Origin: Dactylis glomerata
Taxonomy: Eukaryota; Streptophyta; Magnoliopsida; Poales; Poaceae
NCBI GenBank assembly: GCA_007115705.1
Contig: QXEO01001041.1
Coordinates: forward strand, 1 to 64,000
DNA length: 64,000 bases
Direction: 5' to 3'
Made by a program: the position numbers and the translations under genes. Each line of letters opens with the position of its first letter. The stretch's first letter is position 1. The notes below the pieces were generated by a model that ran no database searches, was not told the origin of the DNA, and saw nothing but the letters and a program-made list of their open reading frames with translations. This document shows positions 9,814 to 20,421 of this stretch, piece by piece.

Positions 9814-11713
9814 GAAGATGCTGCAGCTCATCTCAACAATTTAGTTGAGCTATGTGAGATGCAGAAATATAAGGATGTAGAAAGTGATATTCTTAAGCTC
9901 AAGTTGTTTCCTTTTTAATTGAGAGGAAAGGCTAAAGATTGGTTGCTATCTTTGACTAAGAATAGTATTGATTCATGGACTAAGTGTAAGGATGCTTTCA
10001 TTGGTAGATATTATCCTCCTGCTAAAATTATATCTTTGCGTAGCAATATTATGAAGTTTAGCCAGTTTGATAATGAACATGTTGCTCAAGCTTGGGAAAG
10101 AATAAAATCTATGATCAAGAACTGTCCCACTCATGGACTGACTACTTCGATGATTGTCCAAACTTTTTATGCAGGACTGAATTTTTCTTCGAGGAACCTA
10201 TTGGACTCAGCTGCTGGAGGCACTTTTATGTCCCTTACCTTGGGTGCCGCAACTAAGCTTCTCGACAATATGATGGTAAATTACTCTGAATGGCACACCG
10301 AGAGAGCTCCACAAGGTAAGAAAGTAAATTCTGTTGAGGAAACCTCTTCCTTGAGTGATAAGATTGATACCATTATGGCTATGCTTGCTAATGATAGAAC
10401 TCATGTTGATCCTAATAATGTTCCTTTGGCCTCTTTGGTTGCTCAAGAAGAGCATGTTGATGTAAACTTCATTAGAAATAATAATTTCAACAACAATGCT
10501 TATAGGAACAATTTTGCTAGTAATAATTATAGGTCGTATCCTTCTACCAATGGTAATGGGTATGGTAACTCTTATGGTAATTCCTCCAACAACACTAGGG
10601 CCGCGCCCTCCGAGCTTGAGGTAATGCTCAAGGACTTCATCGGTAAGCAAAATGCTTTTAACAAGTCTGTTGAGGAAAAGTTAGGCAAAATTGATATTCT
10701 TGCTTCTAAAGTTGACAGCCTTGCTCATGATGTTGAACTTATGAAATTAGAAGTGTTTCCTAATGAGGTGAAAGAGAACAATCCTTTAGCTACTGCTAAT
10801 GCTATTCAAGTTAGAATTGATGAAAATGTTAGATTGTTAGCAGAATTGCATGCTAGATGGGAGAGAGAGGATGAGATTGCTAGGAATATGAAAGTTTGTA
10901 TTATTACTACCTCTAATGATGTTGTTCCAAATGCTATCAATCCTCTTACTTTGATTGGTGCAGAGAAAACTCCCACTCCTTGTGTTAAAAAGCCTAAAAC
11001 TGCTAAAACTTTTTCTCAAAAGAGTGCTAAAATTTTTCGGAGTGTGGGAGATGATAGCTCTATTTCCTTTAATGATTTTGATGTTGATGGCTGCAATATA
11101 TCTGAAGTTATTTTGTTCTTGCAAAAGCTTGCTTTGACTCCTAATGCTAGTTCTTTAAATGTTGCTTTTACTAAGAATATTACCAATGCTCTCATGAAAA
11201 TTAGGGATGAAAAGTTGAAGCAAAAAAGCCTCTATTCCCAAGAAATTAGAAGATGGTTGGGAACCCATCATTGATATGCATGTTAATGGTTTTGATTGCC
11301 ATGCTTTATGTGATCTAGGTGCTAGTATTTCTATCATGCCTAGAAAAATTTATGACATGCTTGATTTACCACCGCTTGAAAAGTGTTATTATGATGTTCC
11401 TATTGTTGATGTTGCTAAGAAGAAACCTTTGGGAAGAATTAATGATGTTCTTATTATAGCTAACAATAACCTTGTTCCCGTTGATTTTCTTATCATGGAT
11501 GTTGAATGCAATGCTTCATGTCCTATTATTTTGGGAAGACCCTTTCTTCGAAATGTAGGTGCCATCATTGATATGAGGGAAGGCACTATCAAATATCAAT
11601 TTCCACTCAAGAAAGGCATGGAACACTTCCCTAGAAAGAGAAATAAATTACTTTTTGACTCTATTCTTAGAGTAAATTATGAGCTTGATGCTTCATCACT
11701 TGATGTTACTTGA
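9814..11713 (+). pseudogene. gag: gag and aspartic protease (element B)
   Basis: The gag frame enters from the D junction. It has an in-frame TAA at 9916-9918 inside the capsid domain (after KLKLFPF) and then stays open to 11274. Capsid motifs include GKAKDWLLSLTKNSIDSW and the YYPPAKI block, followed by an asparagine-rich linker. Near 11221-11230 one extra base in an A-rich run, compared with the same place in element I, shifts the frame. The protease then reads from about 11276 to the TGA at 11711-11713, with active site CDLGASISIMP and the later CPIILGRPFL motif. It ends at the protease; no pol follows. Confidence 0.88.
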
Positions 11714-12370
11714 TTCGCAATTTTCTGCGCCTAGCTCAAAGGCGTTAAAGAAAAGCACTCTTGGGAGATAACCCAATGTTTTATTTTCAGTTCTTTTTAT
11801 TTTATTTGAGTCTTGGAAGTTATTACTACTGTAATGACCTCTCCTTATCATTTTTATTTCGTTTTTGTGCCAAGATAAGCCTCTAATTTGAGCGAGGTAA
11901 GATTTGAGGATGTTGCTGTCCTGAAAAAGTTTTCGGTGCTGCACCGTAAAAATTCGTGAAAATTCTCTGTCTATCTTTTGGACCTGCGATTTCTTGCGCA
12001 TATGCCCTAGTTTATATCCAAACTTTCATTAGTTGAACACTTTTTGATTTGAGCAACAGAAAACCCTCTAAAAATTCGACCTTTGTCAGCTGTTCTGTTT
12101 TGACAGATTTCTGCCACTATTCGTTTTAGCCGCTTTATTGCTTTCTTTTTGAGTTCTTTTGATCACGGAACTTTTGGGGAATTTGCTACAGTAGTATATG
12201 CTTTATATGTGGTGGTTTTGGGTTGAAACCTGAAGCAAAAGAGGTTGATTCATTGTTATGCTTACACTAATGTTGCTAATAGATTTGTGTTTAGTTTTGT
12301 ATGAAGGAAGTTTTCAAGTGTAGGGATTGGAGAATGATGAGATGAGTTGAAGAATGGACAAAAGCTCAAG

Positions 12371-12451
12371 CTTGGGGATGCCCATGCATCACCCCAAGAA
12401 ATATCCAAGAAGTACAAGCGTCAAAGCTTGGGGATGCCCCCGAGGCACCCC
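12371..12451 (+). other. Paired RNA hairpin motifs (element B copy)
   Basis: Hairpin 1 (12371-12398) pairs CTTGGGG with CCCCAAG, with ATG/CAT able to extend the stem. Hairpin 2 (12430-12451) pairs GGGG with CCCC and TGCC with GGCA around a CCCGA loop, with one bulged A. The same pair occurs in C (35791-35868) and M (59883-59961). The sequences upstream of each hairpin also copy the purine tract AGCTTGGGGATG found just before the 3' LTRs. Confidence 0.7.
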
Positions 12452-13682
12452 TTCTTCATCGGCAAAAATCAGGTCACCTTTCAAGACACTATATTTTTAT
12501 TGCTTCATGCACTATGCTTTTTTCTTAGAGCGTCAGTTTTTTTAGTTTTTAGTATTAGTTTAGTTTAGTTTGCTAAAATAAATGGTTGGACCCCAACAAA
12601 TTCCTTTTGGAGAAGTTGCCTTTCTTTTCATTTGCCAAGAACACTCCGTTTTTCATTCTTATAATTTCAACGAGTGTTCCCTTTTTCTAGAACTGCATTT
12701 AGCTTTCGATTTTTGCCTTGATTTGCATTCAGATCTTCTTATATCTTTTTATCAAGGTGTATTTTTGCCTCTGGTCCATGTTGGTTTTCATCAAAAGAGT
12801 TGGATTAAAAAGTTTGAATGGTGTTGGAAAAGAGAAAAAGCTTTATGCTTTATTTGGGTTGACTTGGCTCATGTTCACACATGTTAGACTCATACAAAGT
12901 CGCCATAGCCTCTATGATCATTTAGTTTTTGATTTTTGATGCCATCTTATGCTTCTTTTAATGTTGCTTTGTCGCTTTGCATGATTATGGCCCTCGTTTT
13001 GTACTGAGTATGAGTTCTACTCGTGCATCCAACTCCTAAAAACCAAGTTTTGCCAAAGTGTCCACCATACATACCTATTAGCAATTTGCTATTCGAAAGT
13101 ACATTTGACTTGCTTTTATCTATCCTTCAAATTAAACTCTTTTTGGTGTTATGCGAAAATTGGTCAGTAAAGCTCTCACGAACCGGATGGCACACTTTAC
13201 TTTTCTCGTTTTAAAATTTTGACATTGTGGTCTCTTATGTTGAGTTGTTATGCTTGCAAGTTGTAAGTTGGGAATTAGCCCAGCCATGCCGTCATGGGGC
13301 AAGCTTTCAACATTGCACTTCTTATTTGAGTTGATATCGTGATCTTTTGTTTATGGATACTCACGGCGTGAAATGAATTGGGAATCTTGCGGGATCATGG
13401 AGTTTGTACATGTGTTAGAGAAACGCCTGGGCTGCCAATCTAAGCCATGCATAATTCATGGTGGAAATTTGCAGCATGCCCATAGTGGACATTCGACGAC
13501 GCATCTCAAAATAAAAAGCTATACAAATAGTAAATAAAAGAGATATCGAGGTGTTGATTGTCTGCTTGCCCTGTCATTTTGATGTGGGCTTGTTCCATAT
13601 CATCAGGCATGGAGGTACCCCGTTGGCGGTTCTCGATGATACGTGTATACTTAAAATGACAAGAGCTTGCTTTGGACTCTAA

Positions 13683-13687
13683 GTAAA
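13683..13687. repeat. Target-site duplication, left (element A)
   Basis: GTAAA here is repeated at 52817-52821 after A's 3' LTR, the 5-bp duplication expected of a gypsy integrase. Confidence 0.9.
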
Positions 13688-16600
13688 TGTAACAACCCAA
13701 ATATTTGTAATCCACTTCCTATTAATTAAAGTGCCAAATTTTGGACCAAGATAAAATTTTGTCATTCATATTGCATGTATGCATAGATTTCTATTATTAT
13801 GTCTTTTATGAGTTCACGTGTGTTATAAATTGTTGTGCAATAGTTAGTTAATTCTAACTTAACCAACAGAAGCATTAGAGAAGGATTATAAGAGCTAAAG
13901 AACCAGAAACAAAAGAAAGAAAGAAAAAGAGAAGAAAAAGTTGATCTAAGAAATATTATTGACTACCCTACTTTGGACACTTAGAATAAGAAATCTGTAA
14001 CTCAAGTAAGGGTGTGGTCAGCTAGTTGAGCTTGACCAGGCTGCATACTAACTCAACCAAGAATTTTAAAACCAAAATTCAAATCAGAACCTAACTCAAA
14101 CATCAGCCAAAGTTTGAATCTAAAACAGTGACCATACCCCAAAATTCGAATATGATTTCTGCAAAACCTCATCTCTTAGCTCCACAAAAATATATCTGGA
14201 ATCCTTGTGAGGTATCTTGACAAACCACAGTGGCCGTTTTCGAAAATTTGAAATTTGAATTCTTGCGGGCATTTGATCGAACACCTGGTGGGCAAAAATC
14301 CGGAAAAATCGATTTCACTGTGACCAGCGCTGTTCCCGTTCGCTCGCACCCTGTAGCCATGCCTGTGGAATCCCCTTGGTCGAGCCCCAGCCCCCTCTGC
14401 CCCGACCCAGGCCGTGCGACATGGGAGGAGAAGGAAGAAGCTGCCCGGACCCCCTCTCTCTGTCCCTCTTCCCTCTGCACGATGCCGACCGTCGTGGCCT
14501 CGCCACCACCTACCCACAGTGCTCCGACGCTGCGACCAAGCCCCGCCAGCACGCCCCCAAGGCCGCCGCGCCCGGCATCGACGATGCACGTCGCCAGTCC
14601 CCCCTGCGTAGGCCACCTACTGGACACCCTCGCCCCCGGCCTCCTGGCCTATAAAAGCCCCCTCCGATCACACAGTTGAACTCACACCACTCCCAACGAG
14701 CTCCCAGACATCTTCTTTCCCTCCCGTTCGCCCTCATTCGCAGTAGCCCTCGACGCCGATGAGCTACTGGACGCGGGTGGCGCCACCGCGTTCGGCCGCC
14801 GTTGGACGAACGGACACCGGGAAGTGGAGGAGGAGTGCCGTCGGAGTCTTTTCTGCCCCGCGTCGTCAAGCTCTTCTTCCCCTACGCGCCTCGCCGTCGC
14901 CGTCGTCTTCCTCTCTACACGCCGGTGAGCTCCCGCCCTAGCCTGTGAACATGACGCAGACGCGCCGTTGGATTAGAATCCAACGGCCGCGTACCGATTC
15001 GGTGCGTTAAGTGACCTGACGGGTGGGCTCCACCTATCAGGTTTGAAATTAGAAAGGCCTCCCGCCCTGCGAAGCGTTATTTGGGCCGGCCCGTTTGGGT
15101 TTCTTCGGAAACAGCCCAGCTAGGTTAGGATTCGGTCCGAATCGTTTTTATTTATTTTCCCGCCTATTTTAAATAAGTTTCAGATATGATTTTCAAACTT
15201 TAATTCCAAGAGATTTAGAAATCCATTTTTAGCAAGTAAATATGCATTGGAAAGCTTAGGAAATTATCTAGCCTCTGAAACTAGTTAGAATCCAATTTGA
15301 GTTAGGGATTTAATTCAATAAGAATACTTTGACCATAGCCCTATTAATCTTAGGAAAATTCTAGAAAATTGTTTAAAACTCCTAAAATCTTGAAACTTGG
15401 TTTATGAGCTCACTAGTTAACTTGTCTACTGTTTAGCTCAACCTTAATCAACTAAAACCTTGTTAGTGCTATCAATTAAACTCTAATCCAATCCTAGTAT
15501 GTAGCATAAAATGATAGATCTCTAATATACACTTAGATTGGTTTTTCCCTAAATACCAATTTAATTAATTAATCTCTCCCCACTTGAACTAGCCCTAATA
15601 ACCCTAGTTTCATACCAATGCTCAGAAAGTAAACAACATATGGCACTTGGTAGAAAAATCTAACCTACACACTTAATGAACACTTGGAAGAAACCTTGCA
15701 ACCCAACTCAATAAAATCCAACATGAATGCTATTGTTTGAAAACAAGTATGTGTGTTGGGAGTGTTGTTAGCATTGTGTAGTGATTGTGTGCCTTGTGCT
15801 TATTCGTTATTAGACGCTAGTGCTGCTGAGGAGGATATTGAGGGGGAATTTTATCAAGAAGAAGAAGACTACCCCGGACACTTTGCCAACCAAGGCAAGC
15901 CATCTTTTGAATCATACTCCAAATGCCTAGTCTTACTATTGCATTCTACTTGTTTTAAGTAAATTGCATGATTGAATTGCTAGAGTAGAATGATAGATGT
16001 GTAGTGATATCTTGCTTAGCAAGAACATCAAGCTGAGTTTATCCAACCCTATTTAGTGGTATCATTACTCAATGTAGTGGCTTAGTCGCTAATAAAATTG
16101 AGGCCATCTCTAAGTGGAACCCTATTTGAAATGGGTAACTTGAACTTGAAAACTTGAATTGGAGATTTCTCCTACATGATGGTTTTATGAAGAAAATTAA
16201 TCTTGACTAAGGACTATGGAATATATTTGCTAAATGATAATAAGTGATGTACCATGTGAGCCAACCATTACCGTACGACCACACTACCCCTAAATGGGAA
16301 GGGGCTTAGTCCGTAGCTTGTTCACCCTAGTATGGGAGACCTTGTATCATCCTTTATAGAAGTGCACCGTGTGCGGGTACTTCCGAACCGGGTGGAAATT
16401 TCCATTCATACAGCATCCTGTAGCGGGCAAAACTAGAGACGCTGGAACGGAGATGTCCGTGTCTTGGGCTCTAGGAAAGGATCCTATACTAGAGTGAGCA
16501 AGTGAAAGAGTTTGTTTGATTATCTGAACCTCGCATACTTTGTGTATGACGATCTTGTGGGTAAAGTGTACCCCTATGCAGAGGTTTCAAAACTATTCGA

Positions 16601-17226
16601 ATAGCCGCGTCCGCGGTTATGGACAGTTGGCAAGCTGTACTTGACTTTTGTCAAGAATGTTAACAACTTATGGCGAACTTGGTGAATGACTTGACTTGAC
16701 ATTGATGTTGACACACTTGAAGTTCCTCTTTAGTTTGACTTAGAGAATTAAAATCTTCTACTCTACTAGTGAACCTTCTTGGGAAATAAAACTAGCTTTT
16801 GCAAATAAACTTAGTGCTTAGTTCACCCTATCAACCTTGCATATCTACTTCATCATTTCCTTTATAAGATGGTTTGCGAGTGCATCCAATGTACTCATGG
16901 TTGTGTCCCTGGCTATCAACTTGGCCAGACTATGGGGAAGAGTATCCGGAGGAAGGTTATGAAGAAGAGTATCAGAACTAAGATCGTCTCCTGAGTCGCC
17001 ATTGCCTGTAGGGTGAAGGCATGGACCCGAAGACGTTATTTCCGCTGCTATATTGTGTTGTAATATGAACTTGGTCACTATGACCATTTGTATTTGAACT
17101 ATTCGTATTGTAATGTCTATGGAACTGGTTACCAACTATGTTATGTGTATCACAACAATGATTCTGGGATTGTGGTGGAATACATAACGGGCACTTCGAA
17201 TTTGTTGTAAATTCAGGGGTGTCACA
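13688..17226 (+). repeat. 5' LTR of element A (3539 bp)
   Basis: This LTR starts TGTAACAACCC and ends GGGTGTCACA, directly before a tRNA-iMet primer binding site. Its partner is the interrupted 3' LTR (31874-32598, 39778-42194, 52408-52816). A strong TATA box lies at 14650-14657 in a GC-rich segment. ORFs of 60-152 residues on both strands at 14169-14941 and the 69-codon ORF at 15753-15962 recur in the other LTR, but they show no domain or protein-level conservation, so they are left out. Compared with the 3' LTR, this copy lacks 31 bp near 16553 between short ATC repeats. Confidence 0.93.
14650..14657 (+). promoter_or_regulatory. TATA box in A 5' LTR
   Basis: TATAAAAG follows a GC-rich stretch. 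The same box stands at 39991-39998 in the 3' LTR. It is the probable core promoter for element A. Confidence 0.75.
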
Positions 17227-17229
17227 AGT

Positions 17230-17241
17230 TGGTATCAGAGC
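17230..17241 (+). other. Primer binding site, tRNA-iMet type (element A)
   Basis: TGGTATCAGAGC matches the complement of the initiator tRNA-Met 3' end. It lies 3 bases after the 5' LTR end, as usual for chromoviruses and Copia elements. Confidence 0.92.
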
Positions 17242-17442
17242 CTAGGCTGACCATAGGAGACCTTAGTTAGAATGGGCGTTAAATGAAACCTTTATAAAAG
17301 CAAAGATATAAGTAATGGTTTAAAATTTCTTAGTCTTTTCCTCTCTATTTACAAAGCTTGGTACATGCTTCAGTTTTTGCCTACTTAAAATTTTGCACAC
17401 TTGAGTTGGTCACTAACTTAATCCAATCTAAAAAAATTGTAG

Positions 17443-18225
17443 ATGGCCCCGGTGTTCACTGAGTAGTACCAGTTGGGCCATGGTGGCAGCCTTTGTTTCG
17501 AGCGCGACCTCACCACCCTGACCTTGTTCCTGGATCGTCTGTATCCGGAGTTCAAGGGAGCCGTGCTCAATGAGCACCCGGATGGAGAGCTACGGTGGCT
17601 TATCAGGGCGAGTTGCCGTGGCAAGAAGGGAGATCTAAGTTCTCCAAGGATCAAGTTTGAGCTTGTGGAGAACACTTGGGCCGATGGTTTGGTCTGAGGT
17701 ATGCAGGAGATGCATGCCCGCTTGTGCGGACTGCATGTGGAGGAGGTCCAAGGGGAGCGCTTTAGGAACTTTTCTCGGCGTGATGCGGATGGGCGTCCCG
17801 CAAACATGCCAGGGCAAAATGAGCCGAGTACCTATATCGATCACATGGACTTCTTGCTGTACTCCACTCAGCAGGAGGCAGATCGTGCCCGTACCAAGGC
17901 CAACCTTGAGCACTTCGCCCTTGTGGAGGCGAGAAGCACTATCAGGATCCTTGCTAGGGATCGCAAGAGTCTTCGCCGCCAGTGCGATGAGAGGGATCAG
18001 ACCATTGAGGAGTTGAAGGCTAATGTGGCTGAGCTGACGGAGTACATTGAGGATCTAGAGAGCCACCTTGGTGAGGAGGAAGGCATTGATCTCCGCAAGG
18101 AGGATAATGCCCTCATTAGTGACGAGGATGACTTCATGGAGGACCTTGATGGTCAGGAGAATGATGAGGATGCTGGGTTCATTGAGGATGATGAGGAGGA
18201 AGACCCCGAGGAGCCCGGTGTTTAG
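17443..18225 (+). pseudogene. Extra ORF upstream of gag in element A, function unknown
   Basis: One frame from the ATG at 17443 (MAPVFTE) runs 260 codons to the TAG at 18223-18225. It is broken only by in-frame stops at 17464-17466 and 17695-17697. I do not recognise a family. The N-terminal half contains LFLDRLYPEFKGAVLN and a basic patch. The middle (about residues 150-215 of the frame) has a charged heptad-like pattern suggestive of a coiled coil. The last 45 residues are very acidic (runs of D and E). It is separated from gag by about 275 bases and is not part of the gag frame. Chromoviruses usually go straight from the primer site to gag, so an additional ORF here is unusual. Without more copies it is unclear whether it was translated separately. 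Confidence 0.7.
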
Positions 18226-18499
18226 ATTGGAGATCCCCGTGTTATCTAGTTATGAGTTTACTTTAAGTCACTTCGTGTAGGTGTGAGTTGTATCCCCCTC
18301 TCTAGTAGACGAGTCGCAATGGTTTGATGTAAACCATTTGTAATTTGTGAACTCGTATGTATGGTTTGTTTGATGCTTGTTGAATGAAATATGAATTTGG
18401 CCCTTAAGGCCTTAGTAAGACAAAAATTGCATCATCTATGTTACATTTAAATCTTAGCAATTAGTTTTTTCCCTCTTGTCTTACACACGTTATCTTCAG

Positions 18500-19051
18500 A
18501 TGCCGCGAGTACCCCCACCTCCGAACCCGGAAGTAGCACAACTGCTAAGGTTGATCATGGAAGACCGGGAAGCAGCCCGAGCTGAGCGCCAAGCTAACTT
18601 GGCCACTCTTCAGCAACTAACCCAGATGGCAATGAACCACAACAATGGCCATGGTGAAGGAGAAAACAATGGCCATGGTGATCACCGATCCAAGTTAAGG
18701 AGTTTCCAAAACACCAACCCACCTATGTTCACTAAGTCTGAAGAACCCTTAGATGCTGATGACTGGCTTCGCACTATGGAGAACAATTTGGCAGTCGCCG
18801 AAGTTGGTGAAAATGAGAAGGTTTTGTACACCACCCACTATCTTGCTGGGGCCGCAAGAGCTTGGTGGGACAACACTCGTGCAATGCAAGCCCAAGGGTA
18901 TGTGATGCCGTGGGAAGAGTTCAAGAGCAAGTTCAGCAAAGCCCATGTTCCTTTGGGATTAGTTAAGAGGATGAGAGATGAGTTCAGAAATCTGAAACAA
19001 GGTTCCCTATCTGTGGTTGACTACCGTGACAAGTTCCTTACCTTGTCTAGG
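18500..19051 (+). pseudogene. gag: gag, N-terminal part (element A), cut by element K
   Basis: Gag begins at the ATG at 18500 (MPRVPPPPNPE) and encodes the capsid region, with PLDADDWLRTMENNL, YLAGAARAWWDN and the VVDYRDKF block. The frame is open until element K is inserted at 19051/19052. It resumes at 27885 after the duplicated CTAGG with YAPDDTNTNEKK. Without K the two parts read on in the same frame until a frameshift near 28003. Confidence 0.9.
19047..19051. repeat. Target-site duplication, left (element K)
   Basis: CTAGG here is repeated at 27880-27884, directly after the right LTR of K. Confidence 0.92.
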
Positions 19052-19386
19052 TGACGAGGGTTAACTCGACAAATGTCCTAGATGAAGGACTTAGGATCGG
19101 GGAGATAGGGCGTCGGATGAACTCGAAGGTAAAGTTAGTCGAAATAGGTGTGTATCAAAAGTAAACTTCGGTATTCAACCTGGCTTGCTTTCAATCTGCC
19201 CTACACCGTCCCCTCCTGACCCCTATATATAGGTGGCCAGGTCTCGAGGATCGGGTAGGGTTCGACACAGATTACAAATATCGACATACGGTATTAACTC
19301 GTATTCGACTATCATTACAATTGGGCCTAGCTTATCGGGCCTCAGGGGTACTCAACTAATGGGCTCTATTAACTATACCCTTGTCA
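19052..19386 (-). repeat. 3' LTR of element K (335 bp)
   Basis: The plus strand starts TGACGAGGGTTAAC and ends CCCTTGTCA. It is nearly identical to 27545-27879. Being on the minus strand, this left copy is the 3' LTR. Confidence 0.93.
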
Positions 19387-19402
19387 GTAGCCCCTGAGAT
19401 TC
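19387..19402 (-). other. Polypurine tract (element K)
   Basis: The minus strand reads AGAATCTCAGGGGCTAC immediately before the LTR start. This is the plus-strand primer position expected for reverse transcription. Similar CTCGGGGGCT copies occur further inside the element. Confidence 0.65.
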
Positions 19403-20289
19403 TACCAGAATTGCAGATTCGGGTTGAATCTCTAATCTTCAAATCTTCGACTTGATCAGTTCTTTGACTTTATCTTCCAATCTTCGACTTGGTCTTTTGA
19501 CTTATACTGATGATAATTTGCTCGCAAGGGGTCTCGATGAACAAGCCTGACAACTCTGACGGATCAAGAGGTCAGTTAACTGCCGGAACAGATACTTGTC
19601 ACCTACTTCAAATTCAATCCCCTTGGACTTCAATTCGGGATACCGGTCAAACTCACTCTTTTGCCTCATTTAGGACTTACAAAAAATGAGTCCCAGTGGT
19701 TCTCAGGGTACCCAGTGCGTCCACCAGGATTTTCTTCGCGTCGTAGACACGGATACATACCAGCAGAGCGCATCCATGTGCGTATACTAGGCCACACAGG
19801 ACGGATCCCGGGGTCTTACCTTCGCGATAAATCACGGCATTCGAGTTTCGTTGCGATAACGCAACCCGAGAATCTCATGTCGCAGTCAAAGTTTGACTGA
19901 AAATATTCGGGTTTCTACAACCATAAAACTCGCTCCCGATGGGAGTAACTTCTCTTTAATTTGTCGACTACGTAGTCGAAGATTTTTGTATGCTTATCCT
20001 TCTGCAATTTCAATATTGACTATTTCATCTCTATCGGGTGCGCGCTCAGTGCTCCCGATGGGAGTAGCCCCCGAGGCTATGTTTGGCAACTTTGTAGTCA
20101 AGCATAGGCTCAATAGTTCAGCTCTTCTGTGGACCTTTTACTATTTGACGAGCCCCCGAGTCCAAGTTGAGGTTTCCATATCGCGCGATCATAGCCTCCT
20201 GTCTTGTTTTTCTTCATTGATATTATCGTCTGCTCTACGCAGAATTTAACTCCTACTTAAAATTTGTTTGTGGGCTGCGCCGTAGTACG
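19403..20289. other. Non-coding 3' region of element K
   Basis: About 0.9 kb without a supported gene. On the minus strand it contains further polypurine-like copies of CTCGGGGGCT around 20067-20076 and 20152-20161. It lies between the polypurine tract and the promoter of the antisense gene. Confidence 0.6.
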
Positions 20290-20421
20290 GGGGCCCAATA
20301 ATACGCGCTTATAAATAAAGCATTATCTGTTAAGGGAAAAAACCCTAATCAGATCCTTTCCTCCGCCGCATCATCTTCTGTCCTCCATCTAGGGTTTTTC
20401 TGAGGTTTCTCTCTCGCACCC
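20290..20421 (+). promoter_or_regulatory. Promoter and 5' leader of the antisense AT-hook/B3 gene
   Basis: In order: GGGCCCAA at 20291-20298 (a site-II-like TGGGCC motif on the other strand), TATAAATA at 20310-20317, a telo-box AAACCCTAA at 20340-20348, an inverted telo-box TAGGGTTT at 20390-20397, and the ATG at 20422 in the context ACCCATGGC. Site II plus telo-box combinations are known in promoters of plant genes active in dividing cells. The order and spacing look like a real plant promoter and leader, about 105 bases from TATA box to ATG. Confidence 0.65.

Larger units (their letters stand above)
9809..13687 (+). mobile_element. Element B, left visible part (Athila-like, no pol)
   Basis: This plus-strand segment holds the gag-protease gene of B and about 2 kb of non-coding 3' region. 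It is cut by D on the left (9808/9809) and by A on the right (13687/13688). The rest of B resumes at 52817, after the duplicated GTAAA of A's insertion. The uninterrupted sequence across that site can be seen in element C around 37297-37311, which confirms the insertion. No RT, RNase H or integrase is found in B, so it looks non-autonomous. Confidence 0.85.
11714..13687 (+). other. Conserved non-coding 3' region of element B (first part)
   Basis: About 2 kb without a supported gene, alignable by eye with 35129-37311 (C) and with 57118-57716 plus 59760-61155 (I and M). It starts just after the protease stop with a small inverted repeat, GCGCC...GGCG (11727-11744). A second, TTGGG...CCCAA, lies at 11761-11776. 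Further on are the two hairpins at 12371-12451. Short ORFs here change frame between copies, so I do not call them genes. Confidence 0.75.

Noticed and set aside
12354..12545. A small ORF (MDKSSSLGM...) found in B and C (35774) and partly in M (59866).
   Set aside because: The copies in M change frame after the first ten codons, so the DNA is conserved but not the protein. RNA hairpins explain the conservation better.
14169..14941. Overlapping ORFs up to 152 residues on both strands in a GC-rich part of A's 5' LTR, repeated at 39692-40289.
   Set aside because: They lie within the U3/R promoter region of an LTR, occur on both strands and several frames, and have Pro/Arg/Ala-rich composition expected from GC-rich DNA without domains.
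15753..15962. A 69-codon ORF present in both LTRs of A (second copy 41094-41303).
   Set aside because: It is shared because the LTRs are copies. The differences I see change amino acids, with no sign of protein constraint, and there is no recognisable domain.
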